Assembly (NCBI GenBank): GCA_001695595.3 | Contig: MBPM02000198.1 | Coordinates: forward strand, 1-64,000 | DNA length: 64,000 nt | Direction: 5' to 3' | Source: Plasmopara viticola | Taxonomy: Eukaryota > Oomycota > Peronosporomycetes > Peronosporales > Peronosporaceae | Shown here: positions 12,871 through 25,569 of the stretch, one piece after another | How positions within the stretch are numbered: position 1 is the stretch's first letter | Layout of the letters: each line of letters begins with the position of its first letter | Made by a program: the position numbers and the translations under genes | The notes under the pieces: generated by a model | Databases searched by the model: none | The model's input: only the letters and a program-made list of their open reading frames with translations | Told to the model about the DNA's origin: nothing

Positions 12871-14800
12871 CTCAGCACTTCACATGAGCGATTATACGTT
12901 AAGTTGTTTCTTAATTGCGTCTGCACACGTCTAGAATGATAGAAAGGACGTAGTTATGGCCGTACATGATCTCAGCACTTTTAGAGAGCTTATAAACGCT
13001 TAGTTGCGGCTTCATCGCATCTGCGTACGTCTAGAATGATAGATAGGACGTATCCATGACCATACATCATCCAAGAACTTTACAAGAGCGAATGTGCGCT
13101 GAGTTATGTCCCTATTGAGTCTTTATACGTCTAGAAAGATAGAAAGGACGTTTCTATGGTCGATCATCACCTCAGCACTTCACATGAGCGATTATACGTT
13201 TAGTTGTCTCTTAATTGCGTCTGCACACGTCTAGAATAAGAGAAAGGACGTATGGCCGTACATGATCTCAGCACTTTTAAAGAGCTTATAAACGCTTAGT
13301 TGCGGCTCTATCGCATCTGCGTACGTCAAGAATGATAGATTGGACGTATCCAAGACCATACATCATTTAAGCGCTTTACAAGAGCGAATATGCGCTAAGT
13401 TATGTCTCTATTGCGTCTTTACACGTCTTCAATGATAGAAACGACGTTTCTATTGCCGATCATCACCTCAGCACTACATATGAGCAAAAATACGCTTAGT
13501 TGTCTCTTAGTTGCGTCTGCGGACGTCTAGAATGATAGAAAGGACGTATCTATGGCCGTACATTTTCTCAGCACTTTTAAAGGGCAAAAAAACGCTTAGT
13601 TGCGGCTCTATCGCATCTGCTTTCCTCTTAAATGATAGATAGGACGTATCCATGACCATACATCATCTCAGTGCTTCGCCAGGGCGAATATGCGTTAAGT
13701 TATGTCTCTATTGCGTCTGTACACGGCTAGAATGATAGAAAGGACGTAACTATGGCCGATCATCACCTTGGCACTTAACATGAGCGATTCTACGTTAAGT
13801 TGTTTTTTAGTTCGTCTGCACACGTCTATAATGATAGAAAGGACGTTTCTATGGCCGATCATCACCTCAGTACTTCGCATGAGCGATGATACGTTAAGTT
13901 GTTTCTTAATTGCGTCTGCACACGTCTAGAATGATAGAAAGGACGTATTTATGGCCGTACATGATCTCAGCACTTTTAAAGAGCGAATTAACGCTTAGTT
14001 GCGGCTCTACCGCATCTGCGTTCGTCTAGAATGATAAATAGGACGTATCCATGACCATACATCATTTCAGCGCTTTACAAGAGCGAATATGCGCTAAATT
14101 ATGGCTCTTTTGCGTCTGTATTTGTCTTGAAAGATAGAAAGGACGTTTCTACGGCAGATCATCACCTCAGTACTTCTCATGAGCGATTATACGTTTGGTC
14201 GTTTCTTAATTGCGTCTGCACATGTCTAGAATGATAGAAAGGACGTATCTTTGGCCGTACATGATCTGAGCACTTTTAAAGAGCGAATAAACGCTTAGTT
14301 GCGGCTCTATTGCATCTGCGTACGTCTAGATTGATAGATAGGACGTATCCATGACCATACATCATCTAAGCGCTTTACAAGAGCGAATATGCGCTAAGTT
14401 ATGTCTCTATTGCGTCTGTACACGATGGAATAATAGAAAGGACGTTTCTGTGGTCGATCATCACCTCAGCGCTTCAAATGAGCGATTATACGCTTGGTTG
14501 TTCTTTAATTGCGTCTTTACACGTCTAGAATGATAGAAAGGACGTATCTATTGCCGTACATTTTCTCAGCACTTTTAAAGAGCGAATAAACGCTTAGTCG
14601 CGGCTCTATCGCATCTGCGTACGTCTAGATTGATCGTTCGGACGAATCCATGGCCATACATCATCTCAGTGCTTCACCAGAGCGAATATGCGCTAAGTTA
14701 TGGCGTTTTTGCGTCTGTACATGTCTAGAATGCTAGAAAGGACGTTTCTTTGGCCGATCGCCACCTCAGATCTTCACATGAGCGATTATACGTTTAGTTG
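12850..14800 (+). repeat. Block Q copy 1 (also at 26,600-28,540)
   Basis: The A variant TTAGAGAGCTTATAAACG at 12,981 recurs at 26,729, an offset of 13,748 bp. The agreement continues through ATCCAAGACC (13,348 against 27,097 as ATCCAAGTCC), the C-C doubling, GTATCTTTGG, CGATGGAATAATAG and the GATTGATCGTT tail, to about 14,800. It overlaps the block P landmarks, so P and Q share ancestry. Confidence 0.7.
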
Positions 14801-14918
14801 TTTCTTAATTGCGACTGCACACGTCTAGAATAATAGAAAGGACGTTTCTATGGCCGTACATGATCTCAGCACTTTTAAAGAGCGATAAACGCTTAGTTGC
14901 GGCTCTATCGCATCTGCG

Positions 14919-14945
14919 TACGTCTAGAATGATAGATAGGACGTA
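14919..14945. other. Junction dyad at the A-B boundary (example of the array-wide box)
   Basis: A perfect inverted repeat TACGTC-N15-GACGTA spans the boundary between an A monomer and the next B monomer. The spacer, TAGAATGATAGATAG, overlaps the palindrome TCTAGA. The 5-bp version ACGTC-N15-GACGT is present in the consensus of all three junction types. This is the best conserved part of the monomer: 19 of 20 tail positions are the same in consensus A, B and C. It could be a protein-binding box or simply the sequence favoured during amplification. Arms of 5-6 bp are short, so function is inference. Confidence 0.6.
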
Positions 14946-15237
14946 TCCACGACAATACATCATCCAAGAACTTTATAAGAGCGAATGTGCGGTGAGTTAT
15001 GTCTCTATTGCGTCTGTACACGTCAGGAATAATAGAAAGGACGTAACTATGGCCGATCATCACCTCAGAATTTCACATGAGCGATTATACGTTTAGTTGT
15101 CTCTTAATTGCGTCTGCACACGTCTAGAATAATAGAAAAGACGTATGGCCGTACATGATCTCAGCACTTTTGAAGAGCGATAGACGCTTAGTTGCGGCTT
15201 CATCGCATCCGCGTACGTCTAGAATGATAGATAGGAC

Positions 15238-15537
15238 GTATCCATGACCATACATCATCTCAGTGCTTCGCCAGGGCGAATATGCGTTAACTTATGTCTC
15301 TATTGCGTCTGTACACGGCTAGAATGATAGAAAGGACGTAACTATGGCCGATCATCACCTTAGCACTTAACATGAGCGATTATACGTTAAGTTGTTTTTT
15401 AATTTCGTCTGCACACGTCTTTAATGATAGAAAGGACGTTTCTATGGCCGATCATCACCTCAGTACTTCTCATGAGCGATTATACGTTTAGTTGTTGCTT
15501 AATTGCGTCTGCACACGTCAAGAATGATAGAAATGAC
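15238..15537 (+). repeat. Example of B-C-C order (four-monomer HOR)
   Basis: Monomer starts are B at 15,238, C at 15,338, a second C at 15,438 and A at 15,538, each exactly 100 bp apart. The first C is a distinctive variant with ACTTAACATGAGCG, a TTTTTTAATTTCG half and a CTTTAATG tail. The second has AGTACTTCTCATGAGCG. The same kind of C-C pair occurs near 5,229, 11,852, 13,750, 15,740, 16,636, 19,117, 20,217, 24,508 and 27,498. Confidence 0.85.
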
Positions 15538-17244
15538 GTATCTTTGGCCGTACATGATCTGAGCACTTTTAAAGAGCGAATAAACGCTTAGTTGCGGCTC
15601 TATTGCATCTGCGTACGTCTAGATTGATAGATAGGACGTATCCATGACCATACATCATCTAAGCGCTTTACAAGAGCGAATATGCGCTAAGTTATGTCTC
15701 CATTGCGTCTGTACACGATGGAATAATAGAAAGGACGTTTCTATGTCGATCATCACCTCAGCACTTCACATGAGCGATTTTACGCTTGGTTGTTTTTTAA
15801 TTGCGTCTTTACACGTCTATAATGATAGAAAGGACGTTTCTATTGCCGATCATCACCTCAGTACTTCTCATGAGCGATTATACGTTTAGTTGTTGCTTAA
15901 TTGCGTCTGCGGACGTCTAGAGTGATAGAAAGGACGTGTCTATGGCCGTACATGATCTCAGCACTTCTAAAGAGTGGATAAACGCTTAGTTGCGATTCTA
16001 CCGCATCTGCGTACGTCTAGAATGACCGATTGGACGTATCCATGGCCATACAACATCTCAGTGCTTCGCCAGAGCCAATATGCGCTTAGTTATGGCTCTA
16101 TTGCGTCTGTACATGTCTAGAAGAAAAGAAAGGACGTAACTATGGCCGATCATCACCTCAGCACTTCACATGAGCGATTATACGTTTAGAGGTATCTTAA
16201 TTACGTCTGCACACGTCTAGAATGAGAGAAAGGACGTATCTATGGTCGTACATGATCTCAGCACTTTTAAAGAGCGAATTAACGCTTAGTTGCGGCTCTA
16301 CCGCATCTGCGTTCGTCTAGAATGATAAATAGGACGTATCCATGACCATACATCATTTCAGCGCTTTACAAGAGCGAATATGCGCTAAGTTATGTCTCTA
16401 TTGCGTCTGCACACGTCTAGAATGATAGAAAGGACGTATCAATGGCCGTACACTATCTCAGCACTTTTAAAAGTGAATAATAGCTTTGTTGCGGCTCTAT
16501 CTCATCTAAGTACGCTTTGAATGATAGATAGGTCGTATCCATGACCATACATCATATTCGTGCTTCGCCAGAGCGAATATGCGTTAAGTTATGTCTCTAT
16601 TGCGTCTGTACACGTCTAGAATGATAGAAAGGACGTTTCTATGGCCGATCATCACCTCAGCACTTCACATGAGCGATTATACGTTTAGTTGTTTCTTAAT
16701 TGCGTCTGCACACGTCTAGAATGATAGAAAGGACCTTTCTATGGCCGATCATCACCACAGCACTTCTCAGGAGCGATTATACGTTTAGTCGTTTCTTAAT
16801 TGCGTCTGCACACGGCTAGAATGATAGAAATGACGTATCAATGGCCGTACATTTTCTCAGCACTTTTAAAGAGCGAATAAAAGCTTTGTTGCGGCTTTAT
16901 CTCATCTGCGCACGCCTAGAATGATAGATAGGACGTATCCATGACCATACATCATCTCAGTGCTTCGGCAGAGCGAATATGCGTTAAGTTATGTCTCGAT
17001 TGCGTCTGTACACGTCTAGAATGATGGAAAGGACGTAACTATGGTCGAACATCACCTTAGCACTACACATGAACGATCATACGCTTAGTTGTTTTTTACT
17101 TGCGTCTGCACACGTCTAGAATGATAGAAAGAACGTATTTATGGCCGTACATGATCTCAGCACTTTTAAACGCTTAGTTGCGTGTCCACCGCATCTGCGC
17201 TCGTCTAGAATGATAAATAGGACGTATCCATGACCATACATCAT

Positions 17245-18113
17245 CTAAGCGCTTTCAAAAAGCGAATATGCGCTAACTTTTGTCTCTATCGCGTCTGTAC
17301 AGGTCTAGAATGATAGAAAGGACGTTTCTATGGCCGATAATCATCTCAGCACTTCACATGAGCGATTATACTTTAAGTTGTTTCTTAATTGCGTCTGCAC
17401 ACTTCTAGAATGATAGAAAGGACGTATCTATGGCCGTAAATTTTCTCAGCACTTTTAATGAGCGATAAACGCTTAGTTGCGGCTCTATCGCATCTGCGTA
17501 CGTCTAGAATGATAGATAGGACGTATCCATGGCCATACAACATCTCAGTGCTTCGCCAGAGCGAATTTGCGTTAAGTTATGTCTCTATTCCGTCTGTACA
17601 CGTCTAGAATGATAGAAAGGACGTAACTATGGCCGAACATCACCTTAGCACTACACATGAGCGATCATACGCTTAGTTGTTTTTTACTTGCGTCTTTAGA
17701 CGTCGAGAATGATAGAAAGGACGTATCGATGGCCGTTCATGATCTCAGCACCTCAAAAAAGCGAATAAACGCTTCGTTGCGGCTCTATTGCATCTGCGTA
17801 CGTCTAGAAAAATAAATAGGACGTATCCATGACCATACCTTATCTAAGCGCTTAGAAAGAGCGAATATGCGCTAAGTTATGTTTCTATTGCGTCTGTACA
17901 GGTCTAGAATCAAAGAAAGGACGTTTCTATGGCCGATCATTACCTCAGCACTTCACATGAGCGATTATACGTTTAGTTGTTTTATTAATTGCGTCTGCAC
18001 ACGTCTAGAATGATAGAAAGGACGTATCTATGGCCGTACATTTTCTCAGCACTTTTAAAGAGCGATAAACGCTTAGTTGCGGCTCTATCGCATCTACGTA
18101 CGCCTGGAATGAT
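17245..18113 (+). repeat. Block X copy 1 (also at 22,820-23,700)
   Basis: About 870 bp that match 22,820-23,700 at an offset of 5,579-5,580 bp. Landmarks are GCTTTCAAAAAGCGAATATG, TTTAGACGTCGAGAATG, CATACCTTATCTAAGCGC and ACGTACGCCTGGAATG. A shorter related piece begins near 24,120, about 998 bp after its match in copy 2. The offsets are not multiples of 300, which shows that single monomers were gained or lost. Confidence 0.85.
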
Positions 18114-20825
18114 AGATAGGACGTATCCATGACCATACATCATCTAAGCGCTTTACAAGAGCGAATATGCGCTAAGTTATGTCTCTATTGCGTCTGTTCA
18201 CGATGGAATAATAGAAAGGACGTTTCTGTGGTCGATCATCACCTCAGCGCTTCACATGAGCGATTATACGCTTGGTTGTTCTTTAATTGCGTCTTTACAC
18301 GTCTAGAATGATAGAAAGGACGTATCTATTGCCGTACATTTTCTCAGCACTTTTAAAGAGCGAATAAACGCTTAGTCGCGGCTCTATCGCATCTGCGTAC
18401 GTCTAGATTGATCGTTCGGACGAATCCATGGCCATACATCATCTCAGTGCTTCACCAGAGCGAATATGCGCTAAGTTATGGCGTTTTTGCGTCTGTACAT
18501 GTCTAAAATGCTAGAAAGGACGTTTCTTTGGCCGATCGCCACCTCAGATCTTCACATGAGCGATTATACGTTTAGTTGTTTCTTAATTGCGACTGCACAC
18601 GTCTAGAATAATAGAAAGGACGTTTCTATGGCCGTACATGATCTCAGCACTTTTAAAGAGCGATAAACGCTTAGTTGCGGCTCTATCGCATCTGCGTACG
18701 TCTAGAATGATAGATAGGACGTATCCACGACAATACATCATCCAAGAACTTTATAAGAGCGAATGTGGGGTGAGTTATGTCTCTATTGCGTCTGTACACG
18801 TCAGGAATAATAGAAAGGACGTAACTATGGCCGATCATCACCTCAGAATTTCACATGAGCGATTATACGTTTAGTTGTCTCTTAATTGCGTCTGCACACG
18901 TCCAGAATAATAGAAAAGACGTATGGCCGTACATGATCTCAGCACTTTTGAAGAGCGAATAAACGCTTAGTTGCGGCTTCATCGCATCCGCGTACGTCTA
19001 GAATGATAGATAGGACGTATCCATGACCATACATCATCTCAGTGCTTCGCCAGGGCGAATATTCGTTAACTTATGTCTCTATTGCGTCTGTACACGGCTA
19101 GAATGATAGAAAGGACGTAACTATGGCCGATCATCACCTTAGCACTTAACATGAGCGATTCTACGTTAAGTTGTTTTTTAATTTCGTCTGCACACGTCTT
19201 TAATGATAGAAAGGACGTTTCTATGGCCGATCATCACCTCAGTACTTCTCATGAGCGATTATACGTTTAGTTGTTGCTTAATTGCGTCTGCACACGTCAA
19301 GAATGATAGAAATGACGTATCTTTGGCCGTACATGATCTGAGCACTTTTAAAGAGCGAATAAACGCTTAGTTGCGGCTCTATTGCATCTGCGTACGTCTA
19401 GATTGATAGATAGGACGTATCCATGACCATATATCATCTAAGCGCTTTACAAGAGCGAATATGCGCTAAGTTATGTCTCCATTGCGTCTGTACACGATGG
19501 AATAATAGAAAGGACGTTTCTATGTCGATCATCACCTCAGCACTTCACATGAGCGATTTTACGCTTGGTTGTTTTTTAATTGCGTCTTTACACGTCTATA
19601 ATGATAGAAAGGACGTTTCTATTGCCGATCATCACCTCAGTACTTCTCATGAGCGATTATACGTTTAGTTGTTGCTTAATTGCGTCTGCGGACGTCTAGA
19701 GTGATAGAAAGGACGTGTCTATGGCCGTACATGATCTCAGCACTTCTAAAGAGTGGATAAACGCTTAGTTGCGATTCTACCGCATCTGCGTACGTCTAGA
19801 ATGACCGATTGGACGTATCCATGGCCATACAACATCTCAGTGCTTCGCCAGAGCCAATATGCGCTTAGTTATGGCTCTATTGCGTCTGTACATGTCTAGA
19901 AGAAAAGATAGGACGTAACTATGGCCGATCATCACCTCAGCACTTCACATGAGCGATTATACGTTTAGAGGTATCTTAATTACGTCTGCACACGTCTAGA
20001 ATGAGAGAAAGGACGTATCTATGGTCGTACATGATCTCAGCACTTTTAAAGAGCGAATTAACGCTTAGTTGCGGCTCTACCGCATCTGCGTTCGTCTAGA
20101 ATGATAAATAGGACGTATCCATGACCATACATCATTTCAGCGCTTTACAAGAGCGAATATGCGCTAAGTTATGTCTCTATTGCGTCTGTACACGTCTAGA
20201 ATGATAGAAAGGACGTTTCTATGGCCGATCATCACCTCAGCACTTCACATGAGCGATTATACGTTTAGTTGTTTCTTAATTGCGTCTGCACACGTCTAGA
20301 ATGATAGAAAGGACCTTTCTATGGCCGATCATCACCACAGCACTTCTCAGGAGCGATTATACGTTTAGTCGTTTCTTAATTGCGTCTGCACACGTCTAGA
20401 ATGATAGAAATGACGTATCAATGGCCGTACATTTTCTCAGCACTTTTAAAGAGCGAATAAAAACTTTGTTGCGGCTTTATCTCATCTGCGCACGCCTAGA
20501 ATGATAGATAGGACGTATCCATGACCATACATCATCTCAGTGCTTCGGCAGAGCGAATATGCGTTAAGTTATGTCTCTATTGCGTCTGTACACGGCTAGA
20601 ATGATGGAAAGGACGTAACTATGGTCGAACATCACCTTAGCACTACACATGAACGATCATACGCTTAGTTGTTTTTTACTTGCGTCTGCACACGTCTAGA
20701 ATGATAGAAAGAACGTATTTATGGCCGTACATGATCTCAGCACTTTTAAACGCTTAGTTGCGTGTCCACCACATCTGCGCTCGTCTAGAATGATAAATAG
20801 GACGTATCCATGACCATACATCTTC
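18113..20825 (+). repeat. Block D copy 2
   Basis: Near-identical copy of 14,335-17,245, shortened by about 200 bp. D1-X1-D2 looks like a tandem duplication of a 3.78-kb D+X unit in which the second X is missing. After 20,825 the sequence diverges from copy 1 and enters the scrambled zone. Confidence 0.85.
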
Positions 20826-22819
20826 TAAGCGCTTTACAAGAGCGAAAATGCGCTAAGTTATGTCTCTATTGCGTCTGTACACGTCTAGAATGATAGAAAG
20901 GACTCATCAAGGGGCCGTACATTTTCTCAGCACTTTCAAAGAGCAAATATACGCTTTGTTGTGGCTCTATCGCATCTGCGTTCCTCTTGAATGATAGATA
21001 GGACGTATCCATGACCATACATCATCTCAGTGCTTCGCCAGAGCGAATATGCGTTAACTTATGTCTCTATTGCGTCTGTACACGTCTAGAATGATAGAAA
21101 GGACGTAACTATGGCCGATCATCACCTTAGCACTTCACAGAGCAATTATACGTTAAGTTGTTTCTTAATTGCGTCTGCACACGTCTAGAAAGATAGAAAG
21201 GACGTATCTATGGCCGTTCATGATCTCAGCACCTCAAAAAAGCGAATAAACGCTTAGTTGCGGCTCTATCGCATCTGCGTTCGTCTAGAATGATAAATAG
21301 GACGTATCCATGACCATACATCATCTAAGCGCTTTACAAGAGCGAGAATGCGCTAAGTTATGTCTCTATTGCGTCTGTACATGTCTAGAATACTAGAAAG
21401 GACCTTTTCTTGGCCGATCGCCACCTCAGTACTTCTCATGAGCGATTATACGTTTAGTCGTTTTTTAAATACGTCTGCACACGTCTAGAATGATAGAAAG
21501 GACGTATCAATGGCCGTACATTTTCTCAGCACTTTTAAAGAGCGATAAACGCTTAGTTGCGGCTCTATCGCATCTGCGTACGTCTAGAATGATAGATAGG
21601 ACGTATCAATGGCCGTACATTTTCTCAGCACTTTTAAAAAGCGAATAATAGCTTTGTTGCGGCTCTATCTCATCTGCGTACGTCTAGAATGATAGATAGG
21701 ATGTACTCATGACATTACATCATCTCAGTGCTTCGCCAGAGCGAATATGCGTTAACCTATGTCTCTATTGCGTCTGTACACGTCTAGAATGATAGAAAGG
21801 ACTCATCAAGGGGCCGTACATTTTCTCAGCACTTTCAAAGAGCAAATATACGCTTAGTTGTGGCTCTATCGCATCTGCGTTCCTCTTGAATGATAGATAG
21901 GACGTATCTATGGCCGTTCATGGTCTCAGCACCTAAAATAAGGGAATAAACGCTTAGTTGCGGCTCTACCGCATCTGCGTTCGTCTAGAATGATAAATAG
22001 GACGTATCCATGACCATACATCATCTAAGCGCTTTACAAGAGCGAATATGCGCTAAGTTATGTCTCTATTGCGTCTGTACATGTCTAAGATTATAGAAAG
22101 GACGTTTCTACGGCAGATCATCACCTCATTACTTCTCATGAGCGATTATACGTTTAGTCGTTTCTTAATTGCGTCTGCACACGTCTAGAATGATAGAAAT
22201 GACGTATCAATGGCCGTATATTTTCTCAGCACTTTTGAAAATCGAATAATAGCTTTGTTGCGGCTCTATCTCATCTGCGTACGTCTAGAATGATAGATAG
22301 GATGTACTCATGACATTACATCATCTCAGTGCTTCGCCAGAGCGAATATGCGTTAACCTATGTCTCTATTGCGTCTGTACACGTCTAGAATGATAGAAAG
22401 GACTCATCAAGGGGCCGTACATTTTCTCAGCACTTTCAAAGAGCAAATATACGCTTAGTTGTGGCTCTATCGCATCTGCGTTCCTCTTGAATGATAGATA
22501 GGACGTATCCATGACCATACATCATCTCAGTGCTTCGCCAGAGCGAATATGCGTTAACTTATGTCTCTATTGCGTCTGTACACGTCTAGAATGATAGAAA
22601 GGACGTAACTATGGCCGATCATCACCTTAGCACTTCACAGGGCAATTATACGTTAAGTTGTTTCTTAATTGCGTCTGCACACGGCTAGAAAGATAGAAAG
22701 GACGTATCTATGGCCGTTCATGATCTCAGCACCTAAAAAAAGCGAGTAAACGCTTAGTTGCGGCTCTACCGCATCTGCGTTCGTCTAGAATGATAAATAG
22801 GACGCATCCATGACCATAC

Positions 22820-23700
22820 ATCATTTAAGCGCTTTCAAAAAGCGAATATGCGCTAACTTTTGTCTCTATCGCGTCTGTACAGGTCTAGAATGATAGAAAG
22901 GACGTTTCTATGGCCGATAATCATCTCAGCACTTCACATGAGCGATTATACGTTAAGTTGTTTCTTAATTGCGTCTGCACACGTCTAGAATGATAGAAAG
23001 GACGTATCTATGGCCGTACATTTTCTCAGCACTTTTAAAGAGCGATAAACGCTTAGTTGCGGCTCTATCGCATCTGCGTACGTCTAGAATGATAGATAGG
23101 ACGTATCCATGGCCATACATCATCTCAGTGCTTCGCCAGAGCGAATTTGCGTTAAGTTATGTCTCTATTCCGTCTGTACACGTCTAGAATGATAGAAAGG
23201 ACGTAACTATGGCCGAACATCACCTTAGCACTACACATGAGCGATCATACGCTTAGTTGTTTTTTACTTGCGTCTTTAGACGTCGAGAATGATAGAAAGG
23301 ACGTATCGATGGCCGTTCATGATCTCAGCACCTCAAAAAAGCGAATAAACGCTTCGTTGCGGCTCTATTGCATCTGCGTACGTCTAGAAAAATAAATAGG
23401 ACGTATCCATGACCATACCTTATCTAAGCGCTTAGAAAGAGCGAATATGCGCTAAGTTATGTTTCTATTGCGTCTGTACAGGTCTAGAATCAAAGAAAGG
23501 ACGTTTCTATGGCCGATCATCACCTCAGCACTTCACATGAGCGATTATACGTTAAGTTGTTTCTTAATTGCGTCTGCACACGTCTAGAATGATAGAAAGG
23601 ACGTATCTATGGCCGTACATTTTCTCAGCACTTTTAAAGAGCGATAAACGCTTAGTTGCGGCTCTATCGCATCTACGTACGCCTGGAATGATAGATAGGA
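22820..23700 (+). repeat. Block X copy 2
   Basis: Matches 17,245-18,113, including the rare words CATACCTTATCTAAGC and CGCCTGGAATG, but has different sequence on both sides. It therefore behaves as a separable block of about nine monomers. Confidence 0.85.
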
Positions 23701-24898
23701 CGTATCCATGACCATACATCATCTCAGTGCTTCGCCAGAGCGAATATGCATTAAGTTATATGTCGATTGGGTCTGTACTTGTCTAGAATGATAGAAAGGA
23801 CGTTTCTATGGTCGATCATCACCTCAGCACTTCGCATGAGCGATTATACGTTAAGTTGTTCCTAATTGCGTCTGCACACGTCTAGAATGATAGATTGGAT
23901 GTATTCATGACCGTACAACATTTCAGTGCTTCACCAGAGCGAATATGCGCTAAGTTCAGTCTCTATTGCGTCTGCACACGTCTAGAATGATAGAAAGGAC
24001 GTATCAATGGCCGTACATTTTCTCAGCACTTTTGATAAGCGAATAATAGCTTAGTTGCTGCTCTATCTCATCTGCGTACGTCTAGAATGATAGATAGGAC
24101 GTATTCATGACCATACATCATCTCAGTGCTTCGCCAGAGCGAATTTGCGTTAAGTTATGTCTCCATTCCGTCTGTACACGTCTAGAATGATAGAAAGGAC
24201 GTAACTATGGCCGAACATCACCTTAGCACTACACATGAGCGATCATACGCTTAGTTGTTTTTTACTTGCGTCTTTAGACGTCGAGAATGATAGAAAGGAC
24301 GTATCGATGGCCGTTCATGATCTCAGCACCTCAAAAAAGCGAATAAACGCTTCGTTTTGCGGCTCTATTGCATCTGCGTACGTCTAGAATAATAAATAGG
24401 ACGTATCCATGACCATACATCATCTAAGCGCTTAGAAAGAGCGAATATGCGCTAAGTTATATTTCTATTGCGTCTGTACAGGTCTAGAATGATAGAAAGG
24501 ACGTTTCTATGGCCGATCATCACCTCAGCACTTCACATGAGCGATTATACGTTTAGTTGTTTCTTAATTGCGTCTGCACACGTCTATAATGATAGAAAGG
24601 GCGTTTTCATGGCCGATCATCACCTCAGCACTTCACATGAGCAATTATACGTTTAGTTGTACTTAATTGCGTCTACACTCGTCTAGAATGATAGAAAGAA
24701 CGTATTTATGGCCGTACATGATCTCAGCACCTAAAAAAAGCGAATAAACGCTTAGTTGCGGCTCTGCCGCATCTGCGTTTGTCTAGAATGATAAATAGAA
24801 CGTATCCATGACCATACATCATCTAAGCGCTTTACAAGAGCGAATATGCGCTAAGTGATGTCTCTATTGCGTCTGCAAACGTCTAGAATGATAGAAAG

Positions 24899-25569
24899 GA
24901 CGTATCAATGGCCGTACATTTTCTCAGCACTTTTAAAAAGCGAATAATAGCTTTGTTGCGGCTCTATCTCATCTGCGTACGTCTAGAATGATAGATAGGA
25001 TGTACTCATGACATTACATCATCTCAGTGCTTCGCCAGAGCGAATATGCGTTAACCTATGTCTCTATTGCGTCTGTACACGTCTAGAATGATAGAAAGGA
25101 CTCATCAAGGGGCCGTACATTTTCTCAGCACTTTCAAAGAGCAAATATACGCTTAGTTGTGGCTCTATCGCATCTGCGTTCCTCTTGAATGATAGATAGG
25201 ACGTATCTATGGCCGTTCATGGTCTCAGCACCTAAAATAAGGGAATAAACGCTTAGTTGCGGCTCTACCGCATCTGCGTTCGTCTAGAATGATAAATAGG
25301 ACGTATCCATGACCATACATCATCTAAGCGCTTTACAAGAGCGAATATGCGCTAAGTTATGTCTCTATTGCGTCTGTACATGTCTAAGATTATAGAAAGG
25401 ACGTTTCTACGGCAGATCATCACCTCATTACTTCTCATGAGCGATTATACGTTTAGTCGTTTCTTAATTGCGTCTGCACACGTCTAGAATGATAGAAATG
25501 ACGTATCAATGGCCGTATATTTTCTCAGCACTTTTGAAAATCGAATAATAGCTTTGTTGCGGCTCTATC
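24899..25569 (+). repeat. Copy of 21,600-22,270
   Basis: Offset 3,299 bp. Shared landmarks are GGATGTACTCATGACATTAC (21,701 and 25,000), GACTCATCAAGGGG (21,800 and 25,099), GTCTAAGATTATAG (about 22,083 and 25,382) and the core CTTTTGAAAATCGAATAATAG. Confidence 0.85.

Larger units (their letters stand above)
14335..17245 (+). repeat. Block D copy 1
   Basis: This stretch recurs at 18,113-20,825 with an offset of 3,778-3,779 bp and very few differences. Near 16,400-16,600 it holds about 200 bp (one A and one B monomer, with the TAGCTTTGTTGCGG core) that copy 2 lacks, so the offset drops to 3,580 bp afterwards. It ends where CATCATCTAAGCGCTTTCAA begins, the start of block X. Confidence 0.85.

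Noticed and set aside
14919..14945. True CENP-B box
   Set aside because: The conserved tail does not contain the TTCG....CGGG core of the primate box. Only the possible role is comparable.
14809..15096. 95-codon open frame, repeated almost unchanged at 18,587-18,874
   Set aside because: It crosses three satellite monomers, its start is a repeat position, and its conservation is explained by the block D duplication. Other HORs are broken by stops at the same place.
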